Shown piece by piece: positions 23,534 through 36,540 of a DNA stretch of 64,000 nucleotides. The notes below the pieces were generated by a model. That model worked only from the letters and a program-made list of their open reading frames with translations, did not search any database and was not told the origin of the DNA. Origin of the DNA: Antitrichia curtipendula (lineage: Eukaryota > Streptophyta > Bryopsida > Hypnales > Leucodontaceae); assembly GCA_951230915.1 (NCBI GenBank), contig OX579635.1, positions 14,818,001-14,882,000 on the forward strand. The letters are read 5' to 3'. Numbering within the stretch: position 1 is the stretch's first letter; every line of letters starts with the position of its first letter. A program made the translations under genes and the position numbers.

Positions 23534-26500
23534 TCAGTACAAGTGCGCCGCCTGTCGAGGCGTGGCCACAGCATACAGCGCATTGGCTCTCGGCACGGTA
23601 AGCCCAAAAGCCTCCGTCATGTCCATGTCCTTGGGCTGTTCCCCGGGCGGCAAGGTCCAGTCGAAGGCGTGCACCAGCGTGGCCGTGATCCACTGCACAA
23701 TGAGCAACCCCAGCGGAATCCCGGGACAACCGCGTCGTCCGGACCCAAACGGCAGGAGCCGGAAGTCCTGGCCCCGGATGTCGATATTCACGTCCGGACC
23801 CGTCATGAAACGCTCCGGGTCGAACTCCAGTGGACGGTCCCAGGCGTTGCGGCCGATCGCCCAGGTGTTGACGTACAGGCGAGTGCCCGCCGGGATTTCG
23901 TACTTGCCGACTGCAAAAATTTAGATCGAGATGAAAATTATAGTCTTTGAAGTCGGAGGTACATTTTCACCACTAATACGTCGTCAATTCCGTTTGGGTG
24001 GCGCTGTTCCATGAAAATGGCGCAGAAACTCAGAAGAAAAGAAGGACGTGAACGAAGAAAAGGGTTTCATTATACCCTTGCAATCGTGTGTGGATTCGTG
24101 GGGGACGAGGAGCGGGCCGACGGGGTGCAGACGGAACGTCTCCTTGATCACCGCTTGCAGGTAAGGCAGCTGCGGGACGTCCGTTTCTTGCACTAGCCGC
24201 TCCTTGCCGACGACTGTGTCGAGCTCCGCTTGCAGCTTCTTGAGGGTGTTGGGGTTGCGCAGAAGCTCGCTCATCGCCCACTCCATCGTCACGGTGGACG
24301 TGTCGGTGCCGCCCGCGAACATGTTCTGGAAAGGGAAGGAATCAAACGACGTCCAAAGGTGTTATTTAAGAAGAACTCCATGTGATGAATCTTGATCGAA
24401 TTTTGAAATAATTGAGCTTTAGATAAAGTCGCCAAACTTAAATGGGATGCAACTTGGATCCCATCTGCACAGTCAGGTAATTAAACGACGCCGGGAGGTG
24501 TTAGACGTTCCATGTGATGGAGAATTTCGAAATAAATGAGCTCCAGTTAAAAGCATCAGGCCATCAGGCGTAAATGGGATTCAACTTGGATTTCATCTAG
24601 AAGTCGATAGACCTGTAGCATCCATCATCCTAGCTAATGAATTATGAAAAAGCATCTTCTGGATTTGGCAATCTAATAATTTGCCAAGTCAATTGCAATT
24701 AATTGCTTGCAGCAGTCCTAATCTTCAAAATTTTCTGAGCCGGAGATTAATGTGATCACAATCTTGGTGCTCGGAATCGCACCAATGTAACGAAAATATT
24801 GACATTACTAGAAAGATTTATCAGATTAGGATCATACTACCTTGCATGTTTGCTACAACTTTCTGGACTCGCGGATACTTCCATTTTTGTCTTTTTTATT
24901 TCTATTCTTCTAGTAAATAGTTTTCTTGAAAGAATGGAACGCGGGATCGATGCATATATAAATGAATAAACAGTTACCAGGATGGTGCTCTTGATGTTGT
25001 TGAGATCGATGCGATTCCCATCTTCGGGAGCCTGCCCTTCCATTTCATTCAGCAGCACGTCGATCATGTCCTTGTCCTCTTCCGCAATGGCTCCTTTTGC
25101 GCGTTTGGCTTCGTGCTCATGAATAATCTCATCCAAGAAGTGGTCCAGTCTCACGCGGAGCGCCTTCATCCGCTTCTCCGTGCCCCCGAGGTCCAGCGGA
25201 CGCAGCCACGGCACGTAGTCGCCGATCATGAACGTCCCCTGCAAGATGAAAAGCTCCTCGATGATTTCCTTGAAGTCGTGCGCCTCCGCCTCCTCCGCCG
25301 CTGTGGAGTCCACGCAACCAGTGAAGCGCTTGTTGAGCACGATGCGGGCAACGACGTTCGCGGTGAGGGCGTTTAACTTCAGCTTGTAGTCGATCACCTG
25401 GCCTTGCTGGGTGTCGTGCAGAACCGACCTGCATATATACGGACACACTCAGAGGTTGGGGTTAACTTCAGCATGAAGTCGATCACCTGGCCTTGCCGCG
25501 TGTCCTGCAGAACCGACCTGTATATATACGGACACTCAGAGGTTGGGGTCACATCCACCAGCCACTGCAACACCTAGCTAGAGTGCATTTCCAATACTAG
25601 GAATTAATTTGTAATTTCCACAGATCCAGATTAAGGATGTCAAAGAAAAGTGAAAAAAGTGTGGAGTTTGGGAAATCTATGGAAAGCTAGCTAGAGTGCA
25701 TTTCCAGTACTAGGAATTAATTTGTTATTCCACAGATCCAGATTAAGGATGTCAAAGAAAAGTGAAAAAAGTGTGGAGTTTGGGAAATCTATGGAAAGCT
25801 AGCTAGAGTGCATTTCCAGTACTAGGAATTAATTTGTTATTCCACAGATCCAGATTAAGGATGTCAAAGAAAAGTGAAAAAAGTGTGGAGTTTGGGAAAT
25901 CTATGGAAAGCTAGCTAGAGTGCATTTCCAATACTAGGAATTAATTTGTTATTCCACAGATCCAGATTAAGGATGTCAAAGAAAAGTGAAAAAAGTGTGG
26001 AGTTTGGGAAATCTATGGAAAGCTAGCTAGAGTGCATTTCCAATACTAGGAATTAATTTGTTATTCCACAGATCCAGATTAAGGATGTCAAAGAAAAGTG
26101 AAAAAAGTGTGGAGTTTGGGAAATCTATGGAAAGCTAGCTGTCTGTGGAGAAGCTAGATTTTACTTTAGGTACAACGTAGAGACAAATTCTAGGTTTAAT
26201 TCTCAAATCCATCAGTCACCACAAATCGCCACCAGTCACCGTCACCGCGTGCATTTTCAATCCCGAGAGTTTGATACTTCCGATCCTCAAATGAATGCAC
26301 TTAACATTGCCGTTCTAGAAAACATGACTTAATTTCGGGGTGTAATCTTTGGGAGATCAATTGGGTACAAAAGTCAAATTCAAAATTTCTCGCTCCATTT
26401 ACGATGACTATCTTATTATTATGTGATTATGTATTCAATGTTGTAGACCGCTGCAGTATTTGGCTGATCAAACCCCCCAATTTCCATTTAAAGAGGACTG

Positions 26501-27462
26501 GCCATAGACAGTTAGCCCATTCATGCTTAAATACGGTAAGACCCTTGAATCTACTAATTGAAGGCTAATCCAGCGTTGTTGATACAGGGATCATTACTAA
26601 CAGAATCATGCGAGTTCCTAACGGTTTCCACCTTGGAAGACTTGAATCCAGACCTTACTTACCTGATCATGTACCGCATTTCCTCGTCACGAACGCCTTG
26701 CGAGGCTTCCATTCTCCGCTGCGTGAAGAGCTCCAGCATACAAATCTTGCGAAGGTTGCGCCACACAGGAGTGTACGGAGCAAACGCAATGCCTGCTCTC
26801 ACATATATTCCAAATCATGAGTACGTACTAAGCTTCTTGGATCAATCTCTTTACAAAAATTTATATAATGCAACTGGAGGTGCTTGGGACAGAGCTAGCT
26901 AGAGTGGAAAGATCGATGGAGCACCATGATCTCACATTCCACATCATGAGTACGCTTCTTCTCATTTGAAATCGGCCATTTTCTTCGCAATTAAAATTTT
27001 GTATAATGCATATGGAGTTGTTTGGGACAGAGCTAGCTAGAGTGCAAAAGATGCTGTACCAGAGTAGTTGTAGGAGAAGTAGTAAGCAGACTTGATGCGT
27101 GTCGTGCGAGACGCCCAGACCTTGTCGTGCGTCTGCAGAAACTCCTTGGCCATCGCCGGCGTAGTGACCACAATGGCAGGCACTGACCCCAGCCTTAGGG
27201 AGTAAATTTCGCCGTACGTCTTCGCTAGGTGCGCCATGCTTTGATGCGGCAGCTTACCGAGCAGGTGCAAGTGGCCGAAGATGGGGTACGCGGGTGGGGA
27301 AGGCGGCAGGTTGTACTTGGGTCGCTGTAGGATCAGTTTCAGCAGCACTAGAGGGATGACGAAACACGCCACCAGGAAGACGTAAAACTCAGGGGACTGC
27401 TTTGCAAAGCCATTCTCGAGGTGGTATGGAAGGCCCGATAGCATCCACTTGGCAGCGTCCAT
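23534..27462 (-). CDS. Cytochrome P450 monooxygenase, A-type (CYP71 clan)
   Basis: Exons on the minus strand: 27462-27060, 26792-26663, 25428-24978, 24325-24076 and 23910-23534. All borders are GT-AG and phases close, giving 536 residues, a normal P450 length. An N-terminal membrane anchor (about residues 26-46) precedes the Pro-rich hinge [14 protein letters not shown]. The I-helix oxygen-binding motif AGGTDTS begins exon 4. ExxR appears as [12 protein letters not shown] as FDPERF, and the haem ligand loop is [10 protein letters not shown]. It would hydroxylate a small lipophilic or phenylpropanoid/flavonoid-like substrate at the ER, with electrons from P450 reductase; the substrate cannot be deduced. 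Intron 2 carries two duplications: the exon 3 acceptor region and a 112-bp array. No catalytic residue is missing. Confidence 0.93.
25377..25550 (-). repeat. Tandem duplication of the exon 3 splice-acceptor region
   Basis: About 80 bp containing the last intron bases, the acceptor and the first ~58 bases of P450 exon 3 (25377-25455) recur upstream on the minus strand at about 25458-25545. The duplicate keeps an acceptor-like TATATATACAG followed by the same start of exon 3 with a few changes. It gives a second possible 3' splice site about 77 bp from the true one. Confidence 0.7.
25581..26140. repeat. 112-bp tandem array, 5 units, in P450 intron 2
   Basis: Five nearly identical units begin GAGTGCATTTCC at 25581, 25694, 25806, 25918 and 26030, so the period is 112-113 bp. 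Each ends GGAAAGCTAGCTA. The last unit passes into unique sequence at about 26141. High identity means recent expansion. It does not encode protein. Confidence 0.93.
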
Positions 27463-27974
27463 TGTGACTATGTTCTAACAAAGCTTTAGTTTTGCAATTG
27501 TTGGTTCAATTCTCGCAGGTCGAGTCTCTAGCTGCAAAGACTTAATATCCAAGAAAGAAACTTAATTACAACAAGCGCTATGCATTTCTCAAATTCCGCG
27601 TTGATTATCAAAGCATCATGCAGAACAAAACAATGGCCTGGAAGATTGAATGCAACCCGAAGCTCAAGGCAAGCTATCAACCAAGCCGTCAAGCGAGACA
27701 GTACAGGGACAACTTTAGCAGCGGCGACCTCACGTCGCCATTGCCAGAAGGAAGAGCGTATAAGCGCCTTGTCTCTCGCCCCACCTCTCTGTGCAAGAAA
27801 CAAAGACATTCACCCCACAGGATGTGAGAAGGCGATGGAGAAGGCTATGCACAGAAGCATCAGAGGATTGCCCGGCCATTCTCCCGGCGATGGCCTGGAG
27901 GTCGCCGCTGCTACAGTCTACCCAAATTCTTCATTTACTTTGCCGCGTTCCAGGCTGCGCGGCCTGAAACCAAA
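27463..27974. other. Upstream region of the P450 gene
   Basis: Presumed promoter and leader of the P450. It is more GC-rich at 27620-27960 than the flanks and open in one frame there, but codon content and protein look random. No TATA box I would trust. Confidence 0.35.
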
Positions 27975-30900
27975 ATCTATAACTGTCCTAGTTTGCGTCC
28001 TGAACTCAAATCTTCGTGAATATAAATGTCACAATTTTTGGTTTGTGTAAAATCACCAATCAACGAAATTGACTGTTTTCTCAAGCATATACAATAAGCA
28101 TGGAGATATTCATTCAAAACGTACGTAGCAATTCTAGTAGACAGTGAAAGACGCATCATCCACGAGCCAGGGAAACTTACAACAAGCACTATTTCTCGAA
28201 TTCTGAGCAGATTATCAAAGTATCAGAACAAAAGCCTGAGGCCTAGATAGAATGGTTCGAAACCCATGCATGTACCTCAACGACGCGAGACACTACTCTT
28301 GAAACTCAGCAGTCTCGCGAAAAGTGAAATGCTACTCTAGTAGCATTACAAGGCAAGTTGGTACGTGCGTGATGACTACGGACATGACGCATCCCACCAG
28401 CTCAAGGAAATCATTCTATAAAGTGACACGTACTAATATCGATTGAATTGCATAATCATCATGTACGTATCTGATGAGGTACTCACCCGTGAGCAAATAC
28501 CATTGGAAGCAAGTGATTTGTGAAAATCAGTATTTCAAATCAACTTGCGTTAATTACTGACGGTGGATAAGATTGATCAGCCTTGCAAAAAACGTCAATT
28601 CTAGTTAAAGAGAGAGTCTACATTGGAAGAGATATACAATATTACACTGAAACTTCAAGTCGTCCACGCTGCATTGACACTGACATGCTCGTAGTGACAG
28701 GACGATGGTGACATTTTTCTAGTGCGTTACACTGCAACAGTAGCTAGAAACTTGGATACTCTTTGGTAACATGACTTCCTCTGTTCTTTCATTACTAGTT
28801 CACTCTGTGTCACAGCGAGCTCTACAAGCACACATTCAAATTCAATCAACAGAAACAGCAAGGGACGTACGTATTCACCCGTCACCACAAATGTGGGGAC
28901 TCGAAACGCAACAGACTTGCAAGTAATTTAAGACTGAGTCTGGAGTTTCTGTTGTTTCAACCCGGTACCCATTCAACTAAAATCTCGACGTGTCCTGGTT
29001 TTTCAATCATCTACTTACGAAAGAAGTGGTTGCGCATCTCAGTTTTGGCAATTGGGAAACTTACGGTCATTTTTAATGAATATCTCCATGTTTGTTGTAT
29101 ATGCCTTGAAGTTAAGATTTGTCTATGTGGTGTTCATATGATGCTTAATTGTGAGCATGACCCGGAGTTGGAATCGTCTCGAGGATCCGGTTCAAATCGC
29201 CGAGCCATCCACCATAAGATCCGGGGACCTGGACGTTCAACGAATTATTTTTGAGAATGGTCAATTTCGTTAGCTTGATTGGCGTGATTGTGGGAGCCAA
29301 AATTGTGACATTCATCTACACCAAGCACTAAAACGAGAGAGATAACGCCAATTCTATTTGGAATCTGGGTACAGTGGGGTACAATAGTGTCACAAACTGC
29401 CTACTGTGCCATTCCAAGAAATATTCATAATGTGAAATACAATTGGTTATTTTTAGTCAAGAAATGGGAAATTTCGTTGAAATTCGCCATTTTTCCATTT
29501 TTCCATTCAATTCCTTCTTCTTTAGCCGTAAAGACTAAGACTACTGTAGATTTCAGATTGCACAGTCTAAACTGAAAAGCGCCAAGTTTTTGGAATACCG
29601 TCATTTTAATGAGATATCGGTTAGAATAATTAACGTTGCATTCTTATGTAATCTCAATCAAGCATACCAAATTTCAGTTTCAAAAAACAAAACTCTATTT
29701 TTGGTGATTATTTTGAAGTCTATCTCATGGTTTACATGATAATTTATTGGAGACCACTGATGAGGAATTTTTTGCAAGATTCAATTGCAAAGTTTTGGCG
29801 CCTACAATCCCTTAAATTTAAGAAAATCAACTATTTTCTTGTACACCCACTCTGAAATGCAAATTGGAAAACTGTGAAACATCCATTTCTGGAAATCTAT
29901 CCATCACATGTATACTTTCATTTATAATTTCTAGTATCTGAAATTTTTTAGTATTAAACTTCATTCAAAATTTTGACAAATCTTATGATTTCTTGGAACT
30001 GTTTTGTCTGGCGATTCCATCCAGGCACGTGCATTTTTCCCTGTTTTGCGTCTCTAACCTTTTGGCAAATGTTAGCCAAAATATGAAATTGATGAACTCC
30101 ACATCTCGATGTTTCGAAAGAATACAAAATCTCCATACGCATGGATTGATTGTGCCGCTGGAGACCAGGAGTTGGAATTTTGACAAATCTGTCTTCAGTT
30201 GATGCCGATTCGAATTTCGAGATTTGTGGGATCTGAAATTCATTTGTCTGTCAATATAATGGTCTTGGTTCGTGGGTGCCACGCACTCACTCTGGCAATG
30301 CATCTGAAAAATAAGTCGTTGCTAATGTTGAAAATTTACTGTCCAACAAGTAAAACTAAAGTCAGTTAAGTTCCGTTAAAATTGGAGGAATTAAGTTAAG
30401 TCAATTTCGAGCACTAACAAAGACGGGAAGCAGGAACTTGCCGTTTCAGTGAGTAGTGCGAGGCTGAGCACTGGCCTAGACTTGAAGAGCACATTCCTTC
30501 CAAAGTGGCAGTTTTGGCAACTTAGTTTTTGTGCAATAAATTGTGCCACACTGAAATCTAGAGGTATCCTAGATTTTTTCTACTTCAGTTGAGGACGAAC
30601 TGGTTGCGCATCTGACTTACTATTGGCAATTGGGAAACTGCCACTAATTTTAATGAAGATCTAGCTCCGGTGCTTGGTGTATATACAGTAAATACCTCAA
30701 TCGATGATTGTTTTCGGATCATGTGGTGTGATTCATTTTGCCGATGCTTGCGACCATGACCCGGAGAACCTGGAATCCTCCAGAGGATCCGGCGCAAATC
30801 GGTGAGTCATACAAAGATCAAGGTATACTTGTATGTACACTTTCAACGAGTTTTATGAATCAATGGTCAATTATTTTCCTTTTAAAACTAGATGGGCGTG

Positions 30901-31080
30901 ATTCTGGGCGCCAAAATTGTGATGTCCATTCCTCTTGAGCATTCCTCTTGAGAAAGGTCTAAAACGACAGGGAGAGAGAACTTGTAAACGCCAATTGAAT
31001 AAGGAATTCTCCTTGGAATCGGCGTACATGAACGCCAATTCTATTTGGAATTCTCTTTGGAATCAGGGTACATTCAAGTC
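27975..31080. repeat. Cluster of related dispersed repeats (three copies)
   Basis: Blocks at about 29020-29340 and 30590-31080 are diverged direct copies. Both contain GGTTGCGCATCT, TTTTAATGAA, a CATGACCCGGAG phrase, GAGGATCCGG and GGCGTGATT followed by GCCAAAATTGTGA. A third partial copy at about 27975-28130 is inverted. Between them the sequence is AT-rich spacer. They look like remains of a non-autonomous element; I could not define the ends. Confidence 0.5.
29466..29620. mobile_element. Shorter diverged relative of the MITE at 12258-12572
   Basis: Starts with GGAAATTTCGTTGAAATTCG and ends with ACCGTCATTTTAATGAGAT, degenerate inverse matches to the 20-bp termini of the element at 12258. 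The centre keeps GTAGATTTCAGA and CTAAACTGAAAA phrases. It is about half the length, so it seems to carry an internal deletion. Confidence 0.45.
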
Positions 31081-32364
31081 TGTCCATTGACTACTGATCC
31101 GGACTTCCACAGGGGAGACACTCAAGAACTAAGTATCAGAGAACCAATGAGCCGCGCTTACTGCGAATGGGTTATCTAATCCATAATCGGTTGTACATTT
31201 TTTCAATTACAACCTTTGATCTTCATGATCCAAGGGTGTAGGAAGCAAGTTGAAAGGAAAGAAGGTTATGAGTTGCAACTTGTAATGGCAATGGTGACAG
31301 GTTGCCAATGGAATAGTGCTATGTTAGCGTTGAAAAGTCAACAACTAGTTATGAGTTGGAATTTCAACAAATTAGTTGTGATTAATGTTGAATGATTTGA
31401 ATTTGTAGATTTTTGCAATCTAGATTCCTTTGTCAATAGGGTTGATGTACCCAATTTAAAGTGCCTACCCAAAACTACGCCCTAAAAAATATTGGAAATA
31501 AGTAAACACTCTATTCAAGATGTTTAATCCATCATGTACATTTATGTTCATTTAATAATGGAACTACTCTACACGGCTCCGGTTGTAATCCCTTCATCTA
31601 ATGTGGTTTTTGTGCAATTGTCTCACACACTTTGACACTCTACAAATGCATATGAATTATAAGTCTTTAATGTTTATCTACCATACTTAGTGGTAAGGGT
31701 CAACATTCTCTACCAAATAAAGTTGAAAATATACTTTGACATATGCTTAAAAGTTAAAAATAGAAAGATTCATTTTTTTCTACTTGCACAAATTTTATTT
31801 TATGAAAAAATAATCATCCAAATATTTTAGTATCTATTTTTAGAAATGTTTTTTTGCTAACATGATCAATGGGGAAGGTAATGGCAGTTGAATACTTTAA
31901 AATCAATTTTATATTTCTTGATATAATACTTCAATCATTTAAAATACTATTAAAATAACTAATATAATAGTCTTGAATTTAATTCAATAATTAAGTTTTA
32001 AAGTATATTAAAAAAAACTCAAAGATATTTGATTTCTAACCATCCATAAGCAATTTTTTGGCTCTTTTAACCTTCCAAGTTTAACCAATGTAATTATGTA
32101 GGGTGTTTTGGTTGCCCATCTTTTTTCACTTTACCTCTAATAGACTAAGCTTTCAAATTTTAACAATGGATGATTGTTCTATCCAAACAAAATTTGTTTT
32201 ATTCATTCATCATAATGATTGTTGATTCTTGTATTGTATTAGTTCTATTACATTTGTATAGTATAGATTTCCAACATTATTTTCTACAAATATTTTATAT
32301 TTTTAAAAGCACAAGCATGCTTCATCCAATGAAAATTTGCTTAAGTTGTAATTCTAAGTGAATA
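31081..32364. other. AT-rich spacer, no gene seen
   Basis: No ORF with protein-like features. Homopolymer runs and AT-rich phrases only. Confidence 0.5.
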
Positions 32365-32445
32365 CTCCCTTTATTTTTGAAAAAGATCCATATTTCTTTT
32401 GTATTTTATAAAGGAAATATGGATCTTTTTCAGAAATAGAGATAG
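32365..32445. mobile_element. Short Stowaway-like MITE
   Basis: An 81-bp hairpin with termini CTCCCTTTATTTTTGAAAAA on the left and the near inverse on the right (arms of about 32 bp). It is flanked by TA on both sides (32363-32364, 32446-32447). CTCCCT ends plus a TA duplication are the hallmark of Stowaway (Tc1/mariner-derived) MITEs. The loop is short, so the element is close to a pure hairpin. Confidence 0.75.
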
Positions 32446-35400
32446 TAGAAAGATTATTTCTAAAGTTATTTCTATAGGAGCTAATGTGGAGACTGATGCT
32501 CTTTTCACATAGTAACCTAAAAAAATCATCCATGAAATTTATAAATTTTTATAGATCTTGACTATATTCCAAAGCTAGATTAATTCAAGAAATTATAAAA
32601 GAAGTCGAATTTAAAAAAGTATTTATTGCTCTAGAATGACTCATCTCCTATACATGTACAAACATGTATGTAATAATGGCAATTATTGCCACTTTTCAGT
32701 GCATTGTTGTGACAAATTGTGTCACAATGCACTGAAATACATACCCTCCCCCCTTTGTATTTAAATTAATAAAAAAATTTATACCCTCCCCCCTCCTTTG
32801 TATTTAAATTAATAAATTTATTTTAAATTAAATTAAAGTTAAAAAATTTCAAGAACCCCCTCCCCCCCTTTGTAGTTTCCAGATGGGGATGGGGTGACAA
32901 TTGATATGGGACATATTGTGTATTTCATATTTCGTATTTTAACCGTATCTTATGTCCAATACAATATATTGAAGTCATATCTTATATCCGTATCCATTCC
33001 GTATTTATATCATATCCCTATTTAGTATTGTATTTTGGATTAAAAATATTGTATTTGGAGTTTGGACGGCTTGGATTGAATCTCACAAAGATCAAGGGCT
33101 TGTGATTTTTTAAGAAATCAACGGCATCTTAGAAGGGAAACATTTTTCTTTTTTTTTAAATCAACAGTCTGTGATTTCTTTGAGAAGAGGGGGAGGAACT
33201 AATGCAATGAAAAGAGGTGGCAACCTCTTTTCAGTGCATTGTTCAGTGCATTGTACAAATTTTAAAGGCTGTCTTTTGAGTGGATAATGAGGGACGCCTT
33301 CACCATCCACTCAAAGAGCCCCCACCTGATTTATTTTTTAATCAAATTTTTTTTTATCCCACCCCCACCCCCCTAATGCATTTTTATTGTGGTTAAGTTT
33401 TAAAAAATCAATTAAATTTTTTTTTCCTCACCCCCCACCCTCCCAGCCCTTTTGTAATTTTGAGGTGGGGTGGGAGTGGCAATGGATATGGGATATATCC
33501 ATTGCATATCCATTACGTATCTGTATTTGTACCAGGTGTATATCCGTATCCGTATCCGTATCGTGTATACATATTCAAATTCATGGGCATAATATACATG
33601 TATTCATACACGTACTACCTATCCGTATATAAATCCGTATATAAATCAACGATAGGAGGAGGGGAAGGATTTTTTTTCCAAAAAAAATCAAGGGCTGTCA
33701 TTTTTTTCCATGGAAGGGGGGGGGGGCAAATAATTCCCAAGAGGGTGTTCCTGTCTTTTGAGTGGATAGTACAAACACTATAGAAGATGCTACAACATTG
33801 TCAAACTTTGATTTGAAAATCTATGTGTCAAAAATCATGTCAATAACAATGCACCTTTGCAAATCAACCTATATTATCAAATAACAACAAAAAGCGAAGA
33901 AAAAAAACGTGAAAAAACTACTAAGTATCAATGCCTAATCTAAGATATCTAAAATAAGATATATAATCAATCCAATATTTATCTTCATTGCTAAAATAAG
34001 GATCTCAATATATAAATAAACATTGACTAAGGTAGAACATACTATTCTAGTTCAAATGCCCATTTTGGAAATCTATAAAAGCCCCATTCTAGGTTGTTTG
34101 TATTGGAAAACAAAAAATGAAATGAAAGATATTAACATGTGTTTGAAATGGACAAAATCTATGCCTTAAATATACTTTGTCATCAATTCACTCTAAATTA
34201 GCCTCAAATCAATTCATTCTAGCCATAGAAGTATTGGTATTGAGATCATTATGGACTAGATTGGGCATGTGTTAAGCTGAACATTGGTTGGTAGAAGCCC
34301 TACAATAGCTATTTTTATGATGCTAACAAGCATGTATACGGGTTTTCAAGAGAAGCCTATGACAACATTCTTCTGTAAATTTAAAAAAAAATCACATGAA
34401 GTCCAAAAATCATTTTTTCAATTGTAATGTTGTTTCTTATTGCTTCTCTACTATTGAATTTTATTCCCACATTTTCTAGATAGTAGTATCATATTGCACT
34501 AGTCATTTTGCCTATAATGAAGTAGTTTGTTTTTGTCTCAAATAAACAAAACTAGTACAAGAAAATACCTAAATCAATATAAACACCATTCATTATTACA
34601 TAAGCATAGTCTTATACTAGGAAAAAAATTGGAAATCACCAACTATTGTCAAAATTCAATACAAACAAACACAATTATTACAATTTAGTTTTAGTATTAG
34701 GAGTAGATTCAATTAAAATTCAAGCAACCTTTACAAAAAAGAGTAAAGTTCCAAAAAGTAAAACCTGATCCTATGGCTTTCATTGATGTGGGTTTGGGGA
34801 CCAAATGGATACTTCATTTCATTGGCCTTGAGAGTGGGACTAGAGTTCTTCAAAAAGAAATCATTTTGATAACTGAAATTGAGATCAAAAGCAAGAAACA
34901 TGAGCAAAGAAGTTGTCAAAATGCACTACAAATATATCAGTATTTGTAGTGCATTATTTTTTCAATATATTAGAATCACCTTAGAAATAATTAATCTAAG
35001 TCACTCCTAAAATTAGCACAATACAAAAAATCCACTCTTCATGTTTCCTTCATAAATCCTCAGCTTAATTTTAAAATTGGGAGCTTAGTAACACTCAACA
35101 TTTACCAAAGCCTATTGATGTTTTGGCAAGTAACAAAATAAAAAGTTGATAAATTCTGACATTTAACTTGTTTTCTAAAAATGTTGTCTAATGTCTGAAT
35201 TTGAAATTCTTGTGCCTATTCAAAGTACTTTGGACATATTTCTAATGATTTAGCTTAGAATAATTCAAGTTCTAATTATATACTAGTCAAAAGCTCTAAA
35301 TACATTTAAAAAGCCAATATACCAATTTAATTGAGGATGCTCTAAGTAATCAAATCGGTCCCACATAAGTTAAAATGCAACATTTGTCCTTTGGAAGGAT

Positions 35401-36540
35401 TGTCAACCTTGTCACTAGGAACAACCATAAGAACACATGCCACCTTTGAAGTGATGAAAGCCAATATTTTTGTTTCAATTTGGCAAAATTTGCCCATTTT
35501 TTTAACGTGCATTTAGCTTATCTAAACAATAAAGGTAAGTACATCTAATTGCACCTCCCATCTAATTCCTTCACTATGTACCACACCTCTTTATTCTAAA
35601 ACCTAAATATAGGATACTCATCCTTATCTTCTAAGATTTGTACCACATGAATAATTTAGATTTAGGTTCAAAAATGAAGATGGGATAAGCATTGTGATGG
35701 AATAAGGTAGGGGTCACAATTAGGTATATTTATCTAAACTCCAAAAATGCCAATGAAACCTCAGAGGGTACACTTAGTTCTACTACAACAAACTACGTGC
35801 GAACAAGTGGTTTCTAATAAACTATCATTTCAATCTAAAATTTTGAGCATTGTTTAATAATGACTATAGGTTTCTATTGCCAAAATTTTCAACTCAAATA
35901 AAATATGAAATGATATCTAGAAGAGGTTGAAAATGAACTAAAATGGCTTGTTTTTCAACTCAAAAATTTATAGAGAACACATTTAGATGACCATTGAATT
36001 AGTATTCAACTCAAAATGAACTTTCAATAGAGAGTTATTTTTAGGAATTTTTAGTTCATTTTTTAGACAATTTCTCTTTATATAATATAGGGGTGTGAAA
36101 GTTATTTTTCAGTTCTACAGTGTATCTTTTTACTTCAAAAATTTGTAACTAATTATTATTAACAAATAAAAATGTCAATAATTCAAAACATAAACTTTTA
36201 AAGTAGAAAAACATATTCTTATTTTTTATATTTTATTTTCTTTAAAATTCAAAAAGTATAAGGGGGTCCAAAGTTTTGTTTGCACGTGGTTTCTAATGGA
36301 TACTCTAAGTGAACTCCCCGAGAATGAAACACATGACTTCCTAATCTAGTGTGGCACATGACATGACAATTGCATTATATCTTGAAGGCAATAATTTAGA
36401 CCCATGGAAATATGATCTTGAAAATTATTAGATATTAAAAAGAAATAGTGAGGGTATTTAAATCCCAAGAAAGGGCAATCTCATCTTCCTTGTTCATGCA
36501 CCTTGAAGATTAAGGTAGTGTGCTCTAAAAGTGACCATGT
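32446..36540. other. AT-rich spacer with hairpins and simple repeats
   Basis: No gene recognised over about 4 kb. Features seen: a hairpin at 32694-32737 (TTTCAGTGCATTGTTGTGAC and its inverse); a repeated CCCTCCCCCC...TTTGTATTTAAATTAAT phrase near 32745-32815; C-rich runs near 33360 and 33430; a TATCCGTATCCGTATCCG microsatellite-like run near 33540; the phrase CTTTTGAGTGGATA at about 33272 and 33752; and a perfect hairpin at 34920-34956. Confidence 0.5.
34920..34956. repeat. Perfect 15-bp-stem hairpin
   Basis: AATGCACTACAAATA, a short loop (TATCAG plus one base), then the exact inverse TATTTGTAGTGCATT. It may be the footprint of a tiny foldback element. No TA or other duplication is evident. 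Confidence 0.6.

Noticed and set aside
25581..26140. CRISPR-like array
   Set aside because: Units are head-to-tail identical without unique spacers, inside a plant intron.
27580..28050. 156-codon plus-strand frame upstream of the P450
   Set aside because: Composition looks random and it runs into repeat sequence at 27975.
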